Assembly: GCA_946497375.1 (NCBI GenBank) | Contig: CAMMKE010000001.1 | Coordinates: 1 to 53,860, forward strand | Reading direction: 5' to 3' | Origin: an uncultured Mycoplasmatota bacterium | GTDB taxonomy: Bacteria; Bacillota_I; Bacilli_A; RF39; UBA660 | DNA length: 53,860 bases | Shown: positions 26,201-34,438 of the stretch, in pieces | Position numbering within the stretch: position 1 is the first letter of the stretch | How the letters are laid out: each line of letters starts with the position of its first letter | The notes under the pieces: generated by a model | Databases searched by the model: none | Seen by the model: the letters and a program-made list of their open reading frames with translations, nothing else | What the model was told of the DNA's origin: nothing | Position numbers and translations under genes: made by a program

Positions 26201-26215
26201 TGATAATAATTATCA
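26201..26215. promoter_or_regulatory. Fur/PerR-type operator
   Basis: TGATAATAATTATCA is a perfect 7-1-7 inverted repeat, identical to the Bacillus Fur-family consensus (TGATAATnATTATCA), immediately after the -10 and before the regulator gene. It implies autoregulation of the operon. Confidence 0.85.
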
Positions 26216-26228
26216 ATAAGGTGTAGAT

Positions 26229-26612
26229 ATGGAAAGAAATACAATACAAAGACAAGAGATAATAGAAGTGTTAAAGAATGGTTATAATCATCCTACTATT
26301 AAAGAGTTGTGTGATCTATTAAAGGATAAAAATATAGGACAAGCGACTATATATAGAACAGTTAAGACTCTAGTTAGTGATGATATAATTAGAAGAATAG
26401 AATGCCTAGATGGTATTCACTATGATTATAGAAAAGACCATTATCACTTTTATTGTCTTAAGTGTAATAAAATTACTGATGTATTTCTAGATAAAAATAT
26501 AATTGATAATATGTTATCAGATTCTAATTTAAAAGATGTTAGACACATTAACTTAGTATTTGAAGGTATATGTGATAGTTGTAAAGGAAAGAGTAGTTAT
26601 GGAATTAAGTAA
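26229..26612 (+). CDS. perR: Fur-family regulator, PerR-like
   Basis: 127 residues. Winged helix with QRQEIIEVLK and NIGQATIYRTVKTLV (recognition helix), then the dimerisation domain. Structural zinc cysteines are C76/C79 (FYCLKC) and C115/C118 (ICDSC). Regulatory-site candidates are H21, D66, H71, H73 and D88. The Asp at 66 (HYDYRKDHYH) is where PerR has Asp and Fur has Glu, which favours a peroxide sensor. Position ahead of a hydrogenase-like protein and rubrerythrin fits this, although the operator is closer to the Fur consensus. It overlaps the next gene by 14 bases. Confidence 0.75.
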   Translation: MERNTIQRQEIIEVLKNGYNHPTIKELCDLLKDKNIGQATIYRTVKTLVSDDIIRRIECLDGIHYDYRKDHYHFYCLKCNKITDVFLDKNIIDNMLSDSNLKDVRHINLVFEGICDSCKGKSSYGIK

Positions 26613-27903
26613 GGCAGTAAGGATTGATGAAGATAATCCTAGTATTAAAAGAATTAAAGAAAGATGTATTAATTGTGGTAGATGTAAGACTATCTGTAGA
26701 GATGTTGTAGGAATTAACTATGATGAGAAATGTAAGGAAGCAGTGTGTATAAACTGTGGGCAGTGTATTTTAAATTGTCCTGTTGGAGCTTTAGTTCCTA
26801 AATATGATTATAAAAGAGTTTTAAATTATTTACATGACACTGATAAAATTGTAACTATATCAGTCGCACCTGCAATTAGAACCTCAATTGGTGAAGGCTT
26901 TGGACTAGAACCAGGTACATTTCTTGAAAAAGAGTTAGTTGGAGCTTTAAAAGAAGTAGGTTTTGACTATGTCTTTGATGTTACCTTTGGTGCAGATATG
27001 ACTGTTATGGAAGAAGCACATGAGTTAGTTAATAGATTAAAGAACAAAGGTACTTTACCTATGTTTACATCATGTTGTCCATCCTGGGTTAAGTACTTAG
27101 AAATATATCATCCTGATAAATTAGAGCATTTATCCACTGTTAAGAGTCCAATTGGTATTCAAAGTTCTGTTATTAACACTTACTTTTTAAAAATGATGAA
27201 CATACCAAAAGAAAAAATAGTTAATGTTGTAGTAGCACCTTGTACTGCTAAGAAGTTTGAAATAAGAAGAACAGAAATGGGAATGGATGTATGTCTTACT
27301 ACTAGTGAATTAGTACTACTTTTAAAAGAATCAGGCATTGATATTACTAAAACAAAACCTCAAGAGTTTGATTCTCTTTTATCAAAAGGAAGTGGTGCAG
27401 GACTTATCTTTGGTAGAAGTGGGGGAGTATTAGAGTCAGTTTTAAGATGTGTTAACTATATAATAACAGGAGAAGATAAAATTATAGACTCTTTAGCTCT
27501 TGAAGAAAATGAAAAAAGTGGTACAATAAATAAGGCAACGATAAATATTGGCCCATATAAATTAAGAGTTGCTAGTATCCAAGGTATGAAGAATGTTGAA
27601 GAAGTACTTAAAGACTTAGATAGTTATGATTTTATAGAAGTTATGAATTGCCCTCTAGGGTGTGTATCAGGTGGTGGACAAGTACTTAATACAATTAGTA
27701 AGATGGATGAAATAAATAAAAAACGGGCTTTATCCTTAGAAGAAGATGATAAAAATAATAGTATTAGATTTTGTTATAAAAATCCTGATGTCATAGATAT
27801 CTATAAGACATATCTTGACTATCATAATAGTCCTAAGGCAATTAAACTTATTCATACTAATTTTAAAGATAGAAGTAGTATATTAAGAGAGAAATCTCTT
27901 TAA
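26599..27903 (+). CDS. [FeFe]-hydrogenase-like iron-sulfur protein
   Basis: 434 residues from ATG 26599, with AAAGGAAAGAG upstream. An N-terminal 2[4Fe-4S] ferredoxin domain (CINCGRCKTIC at 23-33, CINCGQCILNCP at 50-61) precedes the H-cluster domain. H-cluster motifs: L1 TSCCPSW (157-163), L2 APCTAKKFE (213-221), L3 EVMNCPLGC followed by GGGQ. The cysteines are all kept, but L2 has Ala where the classical MPC motif has Met, and L3 has CPLGC for CPGGC, so it belongs to a divergent group, perhaps a sensory or redox enzyme rather than a main H2 producer. No maturation genes HydE/F/G are in the window. Lies between PerR-like and rubrerythrin genes. Confidence 0.85.
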   Translation: MELSKAVRIDEDNPSIKRIKERCINCGRCKTICRDVVGINYDEKCKEAVCINCGQCILNCPVGALVPKYDYKRVLNYLHDTDKIVTISVAPAIRTSIGEGFGLEPGTFLEKELVGALKEVGFDYVFDVTFGADMTVMEEAHELVNRLKNKGTLPMFTSCCPSWVKYLEIYHPDKLEHLSTVKSPIGIQSSVINTYFLKMMNIPKEKIVNVVVAPCTAKKFEIRRTEMGMDVCLTTSELVLLLKESGIDITKTKPQEFDSLLSKGSGAGLIFGRSGGVLESVLRCVNYIITGEDKIIDSLALEENEKSGTINKATINIGPYKLRVASIQGMKNVEEVLKDLDSYDFIEVMNCPLGCVSGGGQVLNTISKMDEINKKRALSLEEDDKNNSIRFCYKNPDVIDIYKTYLDYHNSPKAIKLIHTNFKDRSSILREKSL

Positions 27904-27935
27904 TATAAATAAATTATAGAAGGAAGGTATTAAAT

Positions 27936-28478
27936 ATGGAATTAAAAGGTTCAAAAACTGAACAAAACTTAATGACAGCATTTGCTGGAGAAAGTCAAGC
28001 TCGTAATAAATATACATATTACGCATCAAAAGCTAGAAAAGATGGTTATGAACAAATCGCTGCTATCTTTGAAGAGACTGCTAATAATGAAAAGGAACAT
28101 GCAAAACTATGGTTTAAAGAGTTACATGGTGGGGATATTCCTGATACTATGACTAACCTAGAAGATGCTGCTGCTGGTGAAAACTATGAGTGGACTGATA
28201 TGTATAAAGGCTTTGCTGAAACTGCTAGAGAAGAAGGATTTACTCGTTTAGCATTCCTATTTGAAAGTGTTGCAAAGATTGAAAAAGAACATGAAGAAAG
28301 ATACTTAACACTTCTTAAGAATGTTAAAGATGATAGAGTATTCCATAAAGATGGAGATAAGATTTGGATTTGTCGTAATTGTGGACATGTATATGTTGGT
28401 AAAGATGCACTTGATGTATGTCCAGTATGCAATCATCCACAAGCTTTTATGGAAGTTAAAGCAGATAATTATGAATAA
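27936..28478 (+). CDS. rbr: Rubrerythrin
   Basis: Peroxide-reducing non-haem iron protein of anaerobes. 180 residues: a ferritin-like diiron domain ([41 protein letters not shown] and [12 protein letters not shown] supply the Glu/His ligands) and a C-terminal rubredoxin-like iron site ([17 protein letters not shown]). GAAGGAAGG precedes ATG 27936. It probably shares the PerR-controlled transcript 32 bases after the hydrogenase-like gene. Confidence 0.96.
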   Translation: MELKGSKTEQNLMTAFAGESQARNKYTYYASKARKDGYEQIAAIFEETANNEKEHAKLWFKELHGGDIPDTMTNLEDAAAGENYEWTDMYKGFAETAREEGFTRLAFLFESVAKIEKEHEERYLTLLKNVKDDRVFHKDGDKIWICRNCGHVYVGKDALDVCPVCNHPQAFMEVKADNYE

Positions 28479-28480
28479 AA

Positions 28481-28505
28481 GGGCTTGTCTAAGTTCTTTT
28501 TTCTG
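28481..28505 (+). terminator. Terminator after rubrerythrin
   Basis: GGGCTT/AAGTTC stem with a GTCT loop, followed by TTTTTT. The next promoter is embedded in it. Confidence 0.65.
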
Positions 28506-28512
28506 CTATTAT
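28485..28512 (+). promoter_or_regulatory. Promoter of the surface-protein pseudogene
   Basis: TTGTCT at 28485-28490, 16-base spacer, TATTAT at 28507-28512, followed by TAAGTTAACA as at the 6211 promoter. Confidence 0.5.
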
Positions 28513-28522
28513 TAAGTTAACA

Positions 28523-28551
28523 GAGCAGGATAGAGATATCTTGTTCTTTTT
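28523..28551 (+). terminator. Leader hairpin with T run (paralogue of 6411-6440)
   Basis: GAGCAGG at 28523-28529 pairs with CTTGTTC at 28540-28546 (two G-T pairs) followed by five T. Same element as before the intact surface gene. Confidence 0.5.
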
Positions 28552-28585
28552 GATGTATAGAAAAATAAAGGGAGGAGGAGTAAAG

Positions 28586-29873
28586 ATGATAAAAACAAAA
28601 AGAGAATTAGTAATAATTGGTTTAATAGTATTAATGATAGTAGCCTTAATAGTAGTAAGCTATATTAAATAGTATAACAACAGGTGAGATAACAATGAGA
28701 TATGAAGAAAGTGATAATATTATAAATATAGATAAAGCCTTACCAACAAAAGATAGTGCAGGAACAACAAGATTAAAAGAAGGAGAATATTTTGATTTTA
28801 CAATAAGTAGTGAAATATCAGGAGATGTAAATATAAATTATGAGATAAGTGCAAAAAATGTAACAGTATTAGAAGGAAATGAAAAGAAGATAGATGGGGC
28901 TAATATAAAGTTATATTTAACAAGATTAACAGATGATAAAGAAGAAGAGTTAATGTCACCAAGAGTTTATAGTGAAGATGGTACTGCAAACTCTTATACA
29001 GGACGTCCTGCAGGAGAGATGAGTTTATATACAAGTAGTATGAATAGTAGTGAAACAAATAGGTATAGAATAAGAATGTATGTTGATGAAGGATATAATC
29101 CTTAAGGAGATGGAGGAAATTTAAAGTTTGCTGTAAAGATAAATGTATATGGAAAAGATGGATTATCAATGAAAGATAGAATGATGAGAGCAGAAGGTGG
29201 AGGAAGGGCTTTTTTTGGTGAACCTACAGATTTTCATACTGATGAAATAAGAGGAAAAGCTACAAGTATAGTAATAAAAGGAGATACTGTTATACCAGAA
29301 GGAGTAATAGAGAGTTGGGATATATCAGAGAAACAGAATGGTAGTGTCATTGCCTATATCGAAGATGATGGAACAGATTCTGCAACATATAAACTAACAA
29401 TAGGTGGAGAAGGTAAGATAATTGTTAACACTAATATGCATAATTATTTTCAACTTTTTACAAGTTGTACTACAATGGATTTAACATATTTAGATACTAG
29501 TTTAACAACTAATATGAATAGAATGTTTATGTTTAGTAGTAATTTAACGACACTTGATTTAAGTAATTTTAATACTTCAAATGTAACTGATATGTCAATG
29601 ATGTTTTATGGTCTTAGTTCTTTAATAGAATTGAATTTAAATAATTTTGAAACTTTAAATGTAACTACAATGGATTCAATGTTTAATAATTGTTATTCAC
29701 TAACAGAACTAGATTTAACAAGCTTTGATACATCGTCTGTTACTAGTTACTCAAATATGTTTAGAAACATAACTCAATCAAACCTATCTTCAATTATTGT
29801 AACAACAGGCAAATGGACAATACCTAATACAGTAATCACAAATGCTATTACAACAGATTTTACTTATGTATAA
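28586..29873 (+). pseudogene. Decayed surface protein: TasA-like N-domain plus BspA leucine-rich repeats
   Basis: ATG 28586 follows GGGAGGAGGAG. The signal segment IIGLIVLMIVALIVVSY matches the protein at 6543; then about 32 bases are missing relative to that paralogue, shifting the frame to a TAG at 28670. The correct frame resumes (about 28675) and follows the paralogue closely until a TAA at 29103, where the paralogue has CAA. The frame then continues to 29873 with a different C-terminal module: BspA/DUF285 leucine-rich repeats (LTTLDLSNFNTSNVTDMSMMF and two more 23-24-residue units). Two independent lesions make it a pseudogene. Confidence 0.85.
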
Positions 29874-29941
29874 ATAAAGAGAATCAACTAAAGATTATTT
29901 TTCTATTTATTAAAAAATAGTGAAATTTATAAATGTTTCGC

Positions 29942-29970
29942 TTGACGTTTAAGCTAATTTTCTCTATCAT
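29942..29970 (+). promoter_or_regulatory. Promoter of the MBL hydrolase gene
   Basis: TTGACG at 29942-29947, 17-base spacer, TATCAT at 29965-29970. Confidence 0.65.
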
Positions 29971-29995
29971 ATATTATGTAGATAGGAGATTATAT

Positions 29996-30532
29996 ATGGA
30001 GATTAAAAAAATAGTAACAGGGGCATTAGAAGAGAATTGTTATGTACTAAGTAAAGATGGTACTTGCCTAATTGTTGATCCTGGTAGTGATAGTAAAGAA
30101 ATTAAAGAACTAGTTGGAAGTGATAAGATTATAGGAGTTTTAGTTACTCATGCTCATTTTGATCATATTGGAGCCTTAAGAGATTTTTTAAACTCTAATC
30201 GCAGATTAAAAATTTTTAAGAAGAGTAATCTTACTGATATGAAAGAAGTAGAAGTTGGAACTTTTAAATTTATTCCTATAATGACACCAGGACATAGTAG
30301 TGATTCAGTAACATTTTACTTTAAAGATGATAACGCTATGTTTGTAGGAGATTTTATCTTTAGAGATACTGTAGGTAGATGTGATCTACCTACAGGAAGT
30401 AGTTCTGATATGGATAAATCTATTGAAAAAATTAAAACCTATGATGATTCAATCGCTTTATATCCAGGACATGGAGATGAGACTACTTTAGGTAGAGAAA
30501 AACAGTATAATTTATATTTTATAAAGAAATAA
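29996..30532 (+). CDS. Metallo-beta-lactamase-fold hydrolase (glyoxalase II-like)
   Basis: 178 residues from ATG 29996 with AGGAG at 29984; the longer upstream frame lacks a ribosome binding site. Metal ligands are visible in THAHFDH (motif HxHxDH), TPGHSSDS, GDFIFRDTVGR and PGHGDETTLG, matching the small YcbL/GloB-like hydrolases that act on thioesters such as lactoylglutathione-type substrates. The substrate is not determined. First of a run with 30545, 30871 and yqeY. Confidence 0.88.
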   Translation: MEIKKIVTGALEENCYVLSKDGTCLIVDPGSDSKEIKELVGSDKIIGVLVTHAHFDHIGALRDFLNSNRRLKIFKKSNLTDMKEVEVGTFKFIPIMTPGHSSDSVTFYFKDDNAMFVGDFIFRDTVGRCDLPTGSSSDMDKSIEKIKTYDDSIALYPGHGDETTLGREKQYNLYFIKK

Positions 30533-30544
30533 GGAGTTGTAGTT

Positions 30545-30859
30545 ATGTATATTGATTTAGTGGTATTAGTTGTATTAATATTAATAGTTGTTATGTATTT
30601 TAGAAGATTTTCAAGCTTTGTTTATTTTATTGCAATCATTGATATCTTTTTAAGAATATTAACATTCATTAAAAATAATATAGGTTTACCTGACCTTGCT
30701 GCCGTTATTGATAATTATATTCCCGAAAGTATCCTTGCAATTGTAGGTAATTATACAAGCGGGATTCTTTATACAATAATTGCTTGGGCTTATATTATAA
30801 TAATGGCTATATTCTTATTTTATAATACTAAGTTTTTTATTAAGAAGAAGAAAATATAG
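30545..30859 (+). CDS. Small integral membrane protein, unknown
   Basis: 104 residues with three hydrophobic segments (about 3-18, 24-42, 72-94) and a lysine-rich cytosolic tail. AAGGAG precedes ATG 30545. No motif recognised. Same direction and tight spacing with the MBL gene (12 bases) and the next gene suggest an operon. Confidence 0.7.
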   Translation: MYIDLVVLVVLILIVVMYFRRFSSFVYFIAIIDIFLRILTFIKNNIGLPDLAAVIDNYIPESILAIVGNYTSGILYTIIAWAYIIIMAIFLFYNTKFFIKKKKI

Positions 30860-30870
30860 GAGGTGTTATT

Positions 30871-31515
30871 TTGAAAAAAAATAATACATGGATAAAAGTT
30901 GTAATTGTAATTGTTGTGTTAGAATTAGTAATAGGTGGTGTCATCTTTACTTATAAAAAATTAAACAATAGCCCTAATAATAGCATTTCTACCAAAGATA
31001 AAGATGTTAAAGAATTATATGAAAAAATTGCTTACAATGATATTGAATCTTTAGATGTTATGAGTCCTAAAATTATGTTATATTATGGATATAAAAATAT
31101 GGATGTTAGTGAATCTACTAATTGTGATGTAGTTAATCCTACGGATGATACTACAGGTTATAGTTGTGAGGGTATTGTCAACTTTATCCCTAGTAAAGAT
31201 ATAGAGAAGTCTGTTAAAGATATTTATGGACCTGATATTACAGTAACTAGAACATCATTTGAAATAGATCGTAACCATTATGCTTTTTATGATGAGGTTA
31301 TGGATGGTTATGCTATATATACTAAAGATGAAGAGGTTAATGTAGATCCAATAAATATGAAGTTAGAACATGCTAGTAAAGACGGTGATAATATTATATT
31401 GACAGTTGAAGTTCTAGATGGAGTATTTGGAACAGTGGAAGATACTTATAATTTTACCTTTACTAAAGATGGGGATAATTACTATTTAACAAGTAAGGAA
31501 ATAGTTACTGATTAA
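30871..31515 (+). CDS. Membrane-anchored hypothetical protein, TTG start
   Basis: 214 residues; TTG 30871 lies after GGAGGTG at an ideal distance. One N-terminal membrane anchor (about 8-27) with the rest outside: a helical ELYEKI segment, two cysteines (TNCDV and YSCEG) that could form a disulfide, and a beta-rich C-terminus (EDTYNFTFTKDGDNYYLTSKE). No family recognised. Confidence 0.7.
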   Translation: MKKNNTWIKVVIVIVVLELVIGGVIFTYKKLNNSPNNSISTKDKDVKELYEKIAYNDIESLDVMSPKIMLYYGYKNMDVSESTNCDVVNPTDDTTGYSCEGIVNFIPSKDIEKSVKDIYGPDITVTRTSFEIDRNHYAFYDEVMDGYAIYTKDEEVNVDPINMKLEHASKDGDNIILTVEVLDGVFGTVEDTYNFTFTKDGDNYYLTSKEIVTD

Positions 31516-31527
31516 GGAGATGTTATT

Positions 31528-31965
31528 ATGTTTGATAAAATTAAAAGTGATATGGTAAAAGCGATGAAAGAACAAGATAAGTTTAGTCTTTCTGTTATTA
31601 GAATGATTAAGGCATCTATTGATAAAGAAAGAATTGATAAGAAAATTGAAATAACTGATGAAGTTGTTATCGATGTTCTTGCTAAAGAATTAAAGACTCG
31701 TGAAGAGTCTAAATTAGAATTTAATAAAGCAGGAAGAACTGATTTGGTAGAAGCTTTAGATAAAGAAATTGCTATAATTAAAAACTATTTACCAGAACCA
31801 TTAAGCGAAAGTGAGGTTAATGAAATTATAGAAAATGCAATGCAAGAAGTGGAAGCTTCTACTATTAGAGATATGGGTAAAGTTATGAAAATAATTACAC
31901 CTAAAATTAAAGGTAGATGTGATATGAAAGAAGTGTCTGATAAAATAAAAGCAAAATTAAGTTAA
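31528..31965 (+). CDS. yqeY: YqeY-like GatB/Yqey domain protein
   Basis: 145 residues, standard for the family. Hallmarks: LSVIRMIKASIDKERID, ELKTREESKLEFNKAGRTDLVE, IIKNYLPEPLSESEV and DMGKVMKIITPKIKGRCDMK. The domain is related to the tail of the GatB amidotransferase subunit, probably tRNA-related; precise role unknown. AAGGAG lies 8 bases before ATG. Confidence 0.93.
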   Translation: MFDKIKSDMVKAMKEQDKFSLSVIRMIKASIDKERIDKKIEITDEVVIDVLAKELKTREESKLEFNKAGRTDLVEALDKEIAIIKNYLPEPLSESEVNEIIENAMQEVEASTIRDMGKVMKIITPKIKGRCDMKEVSDKIKAKLS

Positions 31966-31970
31966 TTTAA

Positions 31971-32011
31971 CTGTCCTTTCTACATATTCTATAGAAGAAA
32001 GGACGGTTTTT
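31971..32011 (+). terminator. Terminator after yqeY overlapping the next ribosome binding site
   Basis: CTGTCCTTTC (31971-31980) pairs with GAAAGGACGG (31997-32006), followed by five T. The 3-prime arm contains AAAGGA, the only Shine-Dalgarno candidate for ATG 32015. Confidence 0.75.
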
Positions 32012-32014
32012 ATT

Positions 32015-32719
32015 ATGAAAATTATCGCTCATAAGAGTAATTTATATAATAATAAGACCTTTATTGAATCTGTTAACAGTCTAGAAGGACTTACTGGGGT
32101 TATGTTAGATGTAGTTATGACTAAAGATAAGAAAGTATTAGTTTTTTCACGTGTAACTACTAATAAAATAACTATTAATACAATTCAAAACAATAATTTA
32201 AGTGAATTAACATATTATGATATCTTAACATTAGAAGATGCTCTTACTATGTTAAATAACTTTAAAGAAAAAATTATCATTAATTTGCTTCCTTTAAATG
32301 AAGCCATACTTATAGAAGATTATGAGAAAGTAGTATCAAATAATTTAAGTTATACCGAAGAAGTAAAAAAGGTAATTGATAGGTTTCCTAATTTAAATAT
32401 TTATGTTTGTAGTAGTAGTTATAATCTTTTATATCAAATTATTAGAGTATTTACTAATAGAAAAAATGGAGTAGTTTTAAGTGAAGATAGTGGTAGTTAT
32501 ATAGATGTAGATTTTTATATCTTTATACCTAGTATGTTAAATGAAAAAATTATGGCCGAACAGTTAAGTATAGGTAAAGAGGTTATGATTATAATGGAAG
32601 ATGCTGATGATATATCTATAGTTATAAGTTTTTTAGAAAATAATAGAAATAATAAAGAAAACTATCAATATATTACAAATCATGCAAAAATATTTTATTA
32701 TTCAGTTAATAATATATAG
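32015..32719 (+). CDS. GDPD-like protein with a degenerate active site
   Basis: 234 residues. The layout follows glycerophosphodiester phosphodiesterases: MKIIAHKSN at the start (family: AHRG), VMLDVVMTKDKKVLVF (family: E-x-D-x-x-x-T-x-D), LTLEDALTMLNNFKEKIIINL (family: TLEE.L). However Arg of HR, the Glu of ExD and the following HD are missing, so catalysis is unlikely. It may be a non-enzymatic relative. A terminator-like hairpin covers its ribosome binding site. Confidence 0.6.
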   Translation: MKIIAHKSNLYNNKTFIESVNSLEGLTGVMLDVVMTKDKKVLVFSRVTTNKITINTIQNNNLSELTYYDILTLEDALTMLNNFKEKIIINLLPLNEAILIEDYEKVVSNNLSYTEEVKKVIDRFPNLNIYVCSSSYNLLYQIIRVFTNRKNGVVLSEDSGSYIDVDFYIFIPSMLNEKIMAEQLSIGKEVMIIMEDADDISIVISFLENNRNNKENYQYITNHAKIFYYSVNNI

Positions 32720-32747
32720 GGATAGTTAAAAGTAAAGGATGTAGTTT

Positions 32748-33749
32748 ATGAATAAGTTAGAGATATTTAAAGAGTTAGAAAAATTAGATTTACCTAAAGA
32801 TAAATATATAGTAATTAGTGATGCTTCTTTAGTAGTTCAAGATATAATAGATGAAACAGATGATATAGATTTAACTTGTTCTAAAGAGTTTTATGATGAG
32901 TTAGATTGGCCTACTAGAATAGGAGCTTTTGGAGTAGAAATAAAATATAAAGATTGTTTTGAAATAGGATGTAATTTACCTGAATATCAAAATGTAGTTT
33001 TAATTAATAGTTATAGATTCTTATCGTTAGAAGACTGCTTAGAGATTAAAAAAAGATTAAATAGACCTAAAGATAAAAAGTTAATAAAAGACTTAGAACT
33101 AAAAGTATGTCTTAAAGATAATTATTATTTTGAAAGAAAATTAAGAAAAGAAGGAATAAACCTTATCGCCGGGGTTGATGAAGTAGGAAGAGGTCCTTTA
33201 GTAGGTCCTGTTGTCGCCGCTTGTGTTGTTTTACCAGAACAATTTAATTTAGATGGCTTAACTGATTCTAAAAAACTTAGTGAAAAGAAAAGAGAGTATT
33301 TTTATGATGAAATTATGAGACAAGCTTTAGGAGTAGGTGTTGGTATTATAAGCGAGAGAAAAATAGATGAAGTTAATATTTATGAAGCGACAAAATTGGC
33401 GATGAAGGAAGCGATTAACAATTGTTCTTGTAAGATAGACCATGTCTTAATAGATGCGATGAAACTAGATATAGATATACCTACAACTTCAATTATTAAA
33501 GGAGATTTAAAAAGTATTACAATTTCTGCCGCTTCTGTTATCGCTAAAGTTACAAGGGATAGAATGTTAGAGGAGTTAGATAAAAAATATCCTATGTATG
33601 ACTTTAAAGATAATAAAGGTTATCCTACTAAAAAACATTTAGAAGCGATAAAAAAATATGGTATTATCACTGAACATCGAAAGAGTTTTGGGCCTGTTAG
33701 AGAATATTTAGAAATAGTTAATAATGATAAAGGAGAAAACCTATGCTAG
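32748..33749 (+). CDS. rnhB: RNase HII with N-terminal nucleotidyltransferase-like domain
   Basis: 333 residues, about 130 longer than the catalytic domain alone. Residues about 138-325 are RNase HII, which removes ribonucleotides from [18 protein letters not shown] holds the first Asp-Glu pair, VLIDAMKLD the third acid and [13 protein letters not shown] the fourth. Residues 1-115 look like a nucleotidyltransferase (AbiEii/MNT) fold: [29 protein letters not shown] and [21 protein letters not shown]; the usual Gly-Gly is replaced by Ser-Asp. Its end overlaps the next gene by 7 bases. Confidence 0.88.
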   Translation: MNKLEIFKELEKLDLPKDKYIVISDASLVVQDIIDETDDIDLTCSKEFYDELDWPTRIGAFGVEIKYKDCFEIGCNLPEYQNVVLINSYRFLSLEDCLEIKKRLNRPKDKKLIKDLELKVCLKDNYYFERKLRKEGINLIAGVDEVGRGPLVGPVVAACVVLPEQFNLDGLTDSKKLSEKKREYFYDEIMRQALGVGVGIISERKIDEVNIYEATKLAMKEAINNCSCKIDHVLIDAMKLDIDIPTTSIIKGDLKSITISAASVIAKVTRDRMLEELDKKYPMYDFKDNKGYPTKKHLEAIKKYGIITEHRKSFGPVREYLEIVNNDKGENLC

Positions 33750-34402
33750 ATATAGATAAAGAAATAGAGATTTTAACTAAGGAAATAAGTAAAGCTGAAA
33801 AATATGAGAGTCCCTTTTTAATAATTATATCCGGAAATCCTGGCTCAGGTAAAACTTTATTAGCCTGGAATCTATCTAAATATCTTAAAATTGTTTGTCT
33901 TAGTAACGATTATATTAGAAATAAAATATATCAAAATGGAATACAAAAAAAAGAAAAGATAAGAATAGAAGTAGAAAAGTTTGTTAAAGAGATTGCTTAT
34001 AAAAGAATAGATAAACTTTTTAGTTCAAGAACTTCATTTGTCTATGATATGAATGTTAATAATAAAAAACAGTTAGATGAATGGAAAAAGTATGCTAGCG
34101 AAAAAAATTATCGTCTTATTAAAATTAGAATAAACTCTAAAGATATAGATAATATTAAAAGAATAGGAGAAAGAAAAGTAGATTATAATAATAAAGATAA
34201 TTTTGTTATAGGTGATAATGTGTTTTATGGTAATAATTTTAAAGAAGAAGAATACTTTAAAATTAAAGCTAGAAAGCCCATTGAATTAACTAATAATGAC
34301 TTTGATTATATTGTTGATAATAATATGAGTAAAGAAGAATATTTAGAAAAAATTATAAATATAGTGGAGGATATAAAATTAAAAATGTTGACAAAGAACT
34401 GA
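33743..34402 (+). CDS. P-loop kinase-like protein (AAA_33/zeta-toxin-like)
   Basis: 219 residues. Walker [16 protein letters not shown] (about 31-45), then [11 protein letters not shown], which resembles the D-x-x-R lid and base of small-molecule kinases and zeta toxins, and [12 protein letters not shown] as the Walker B-like strand. It overlaps rnhB and ends at TGA. No antitoxin is next to it. Substrate unknown; could be a nucleotide or polynucleotide kinase. Confidence 0.65.
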   Translation: MLDIDKEIEILTKEISKAEKYESPFLIIISGNPGSGKTLLAWNLSKYLKIVCLSNDYIRNKIYQNGIQKKEKIRIEVEKFVKEIAYKRIDKLFSSRTSFVYDMNVNNKKQLDEWKKYASEKNYRLIKIRINSKDIDNIKRIGERKVDYNNKDNFVIGDNVFYGNNFKEEEYFKIKARKPIELTNNDFDYIVDNNMSKEEYLEKIINIVEDIKLKMLTKN

Positions 34403-34416
34403 TTCTCATGTATAAA
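34388..34416 (+). promoter_or_regulatory. topA promoter
   Basis: Consensus TTGACA at 34388-34393, 17-base spacer, TATAAA at 34411-34416. The -35 lies inside the end of the upstream gene; the topA ATG is 22 bases beyond the -10. Confidence 0.75.
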
Positions 34417-34438
34417 TTTGTATGAAAGAAGGGATTAG

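Noticed and set aside
26201..26215. Palindrome as a transcription terminator
   Set aside because: No T run follows and it sits on the start point of a consensus promoter; it matches the Fur-family operator.
28321..28515. Plus-strand frame inside rubrerythrin
   Set aside because: Out-of-frame shadow of the rubredoxin domain, without a ribosome site.
33743..34402. Zeta toxin of an epsilon-zeta module
   Set aside because: No epsilon-like antitoxin is adjacent and the gene is coupled to rnhB; only a generic P-loop kinase call is justified.
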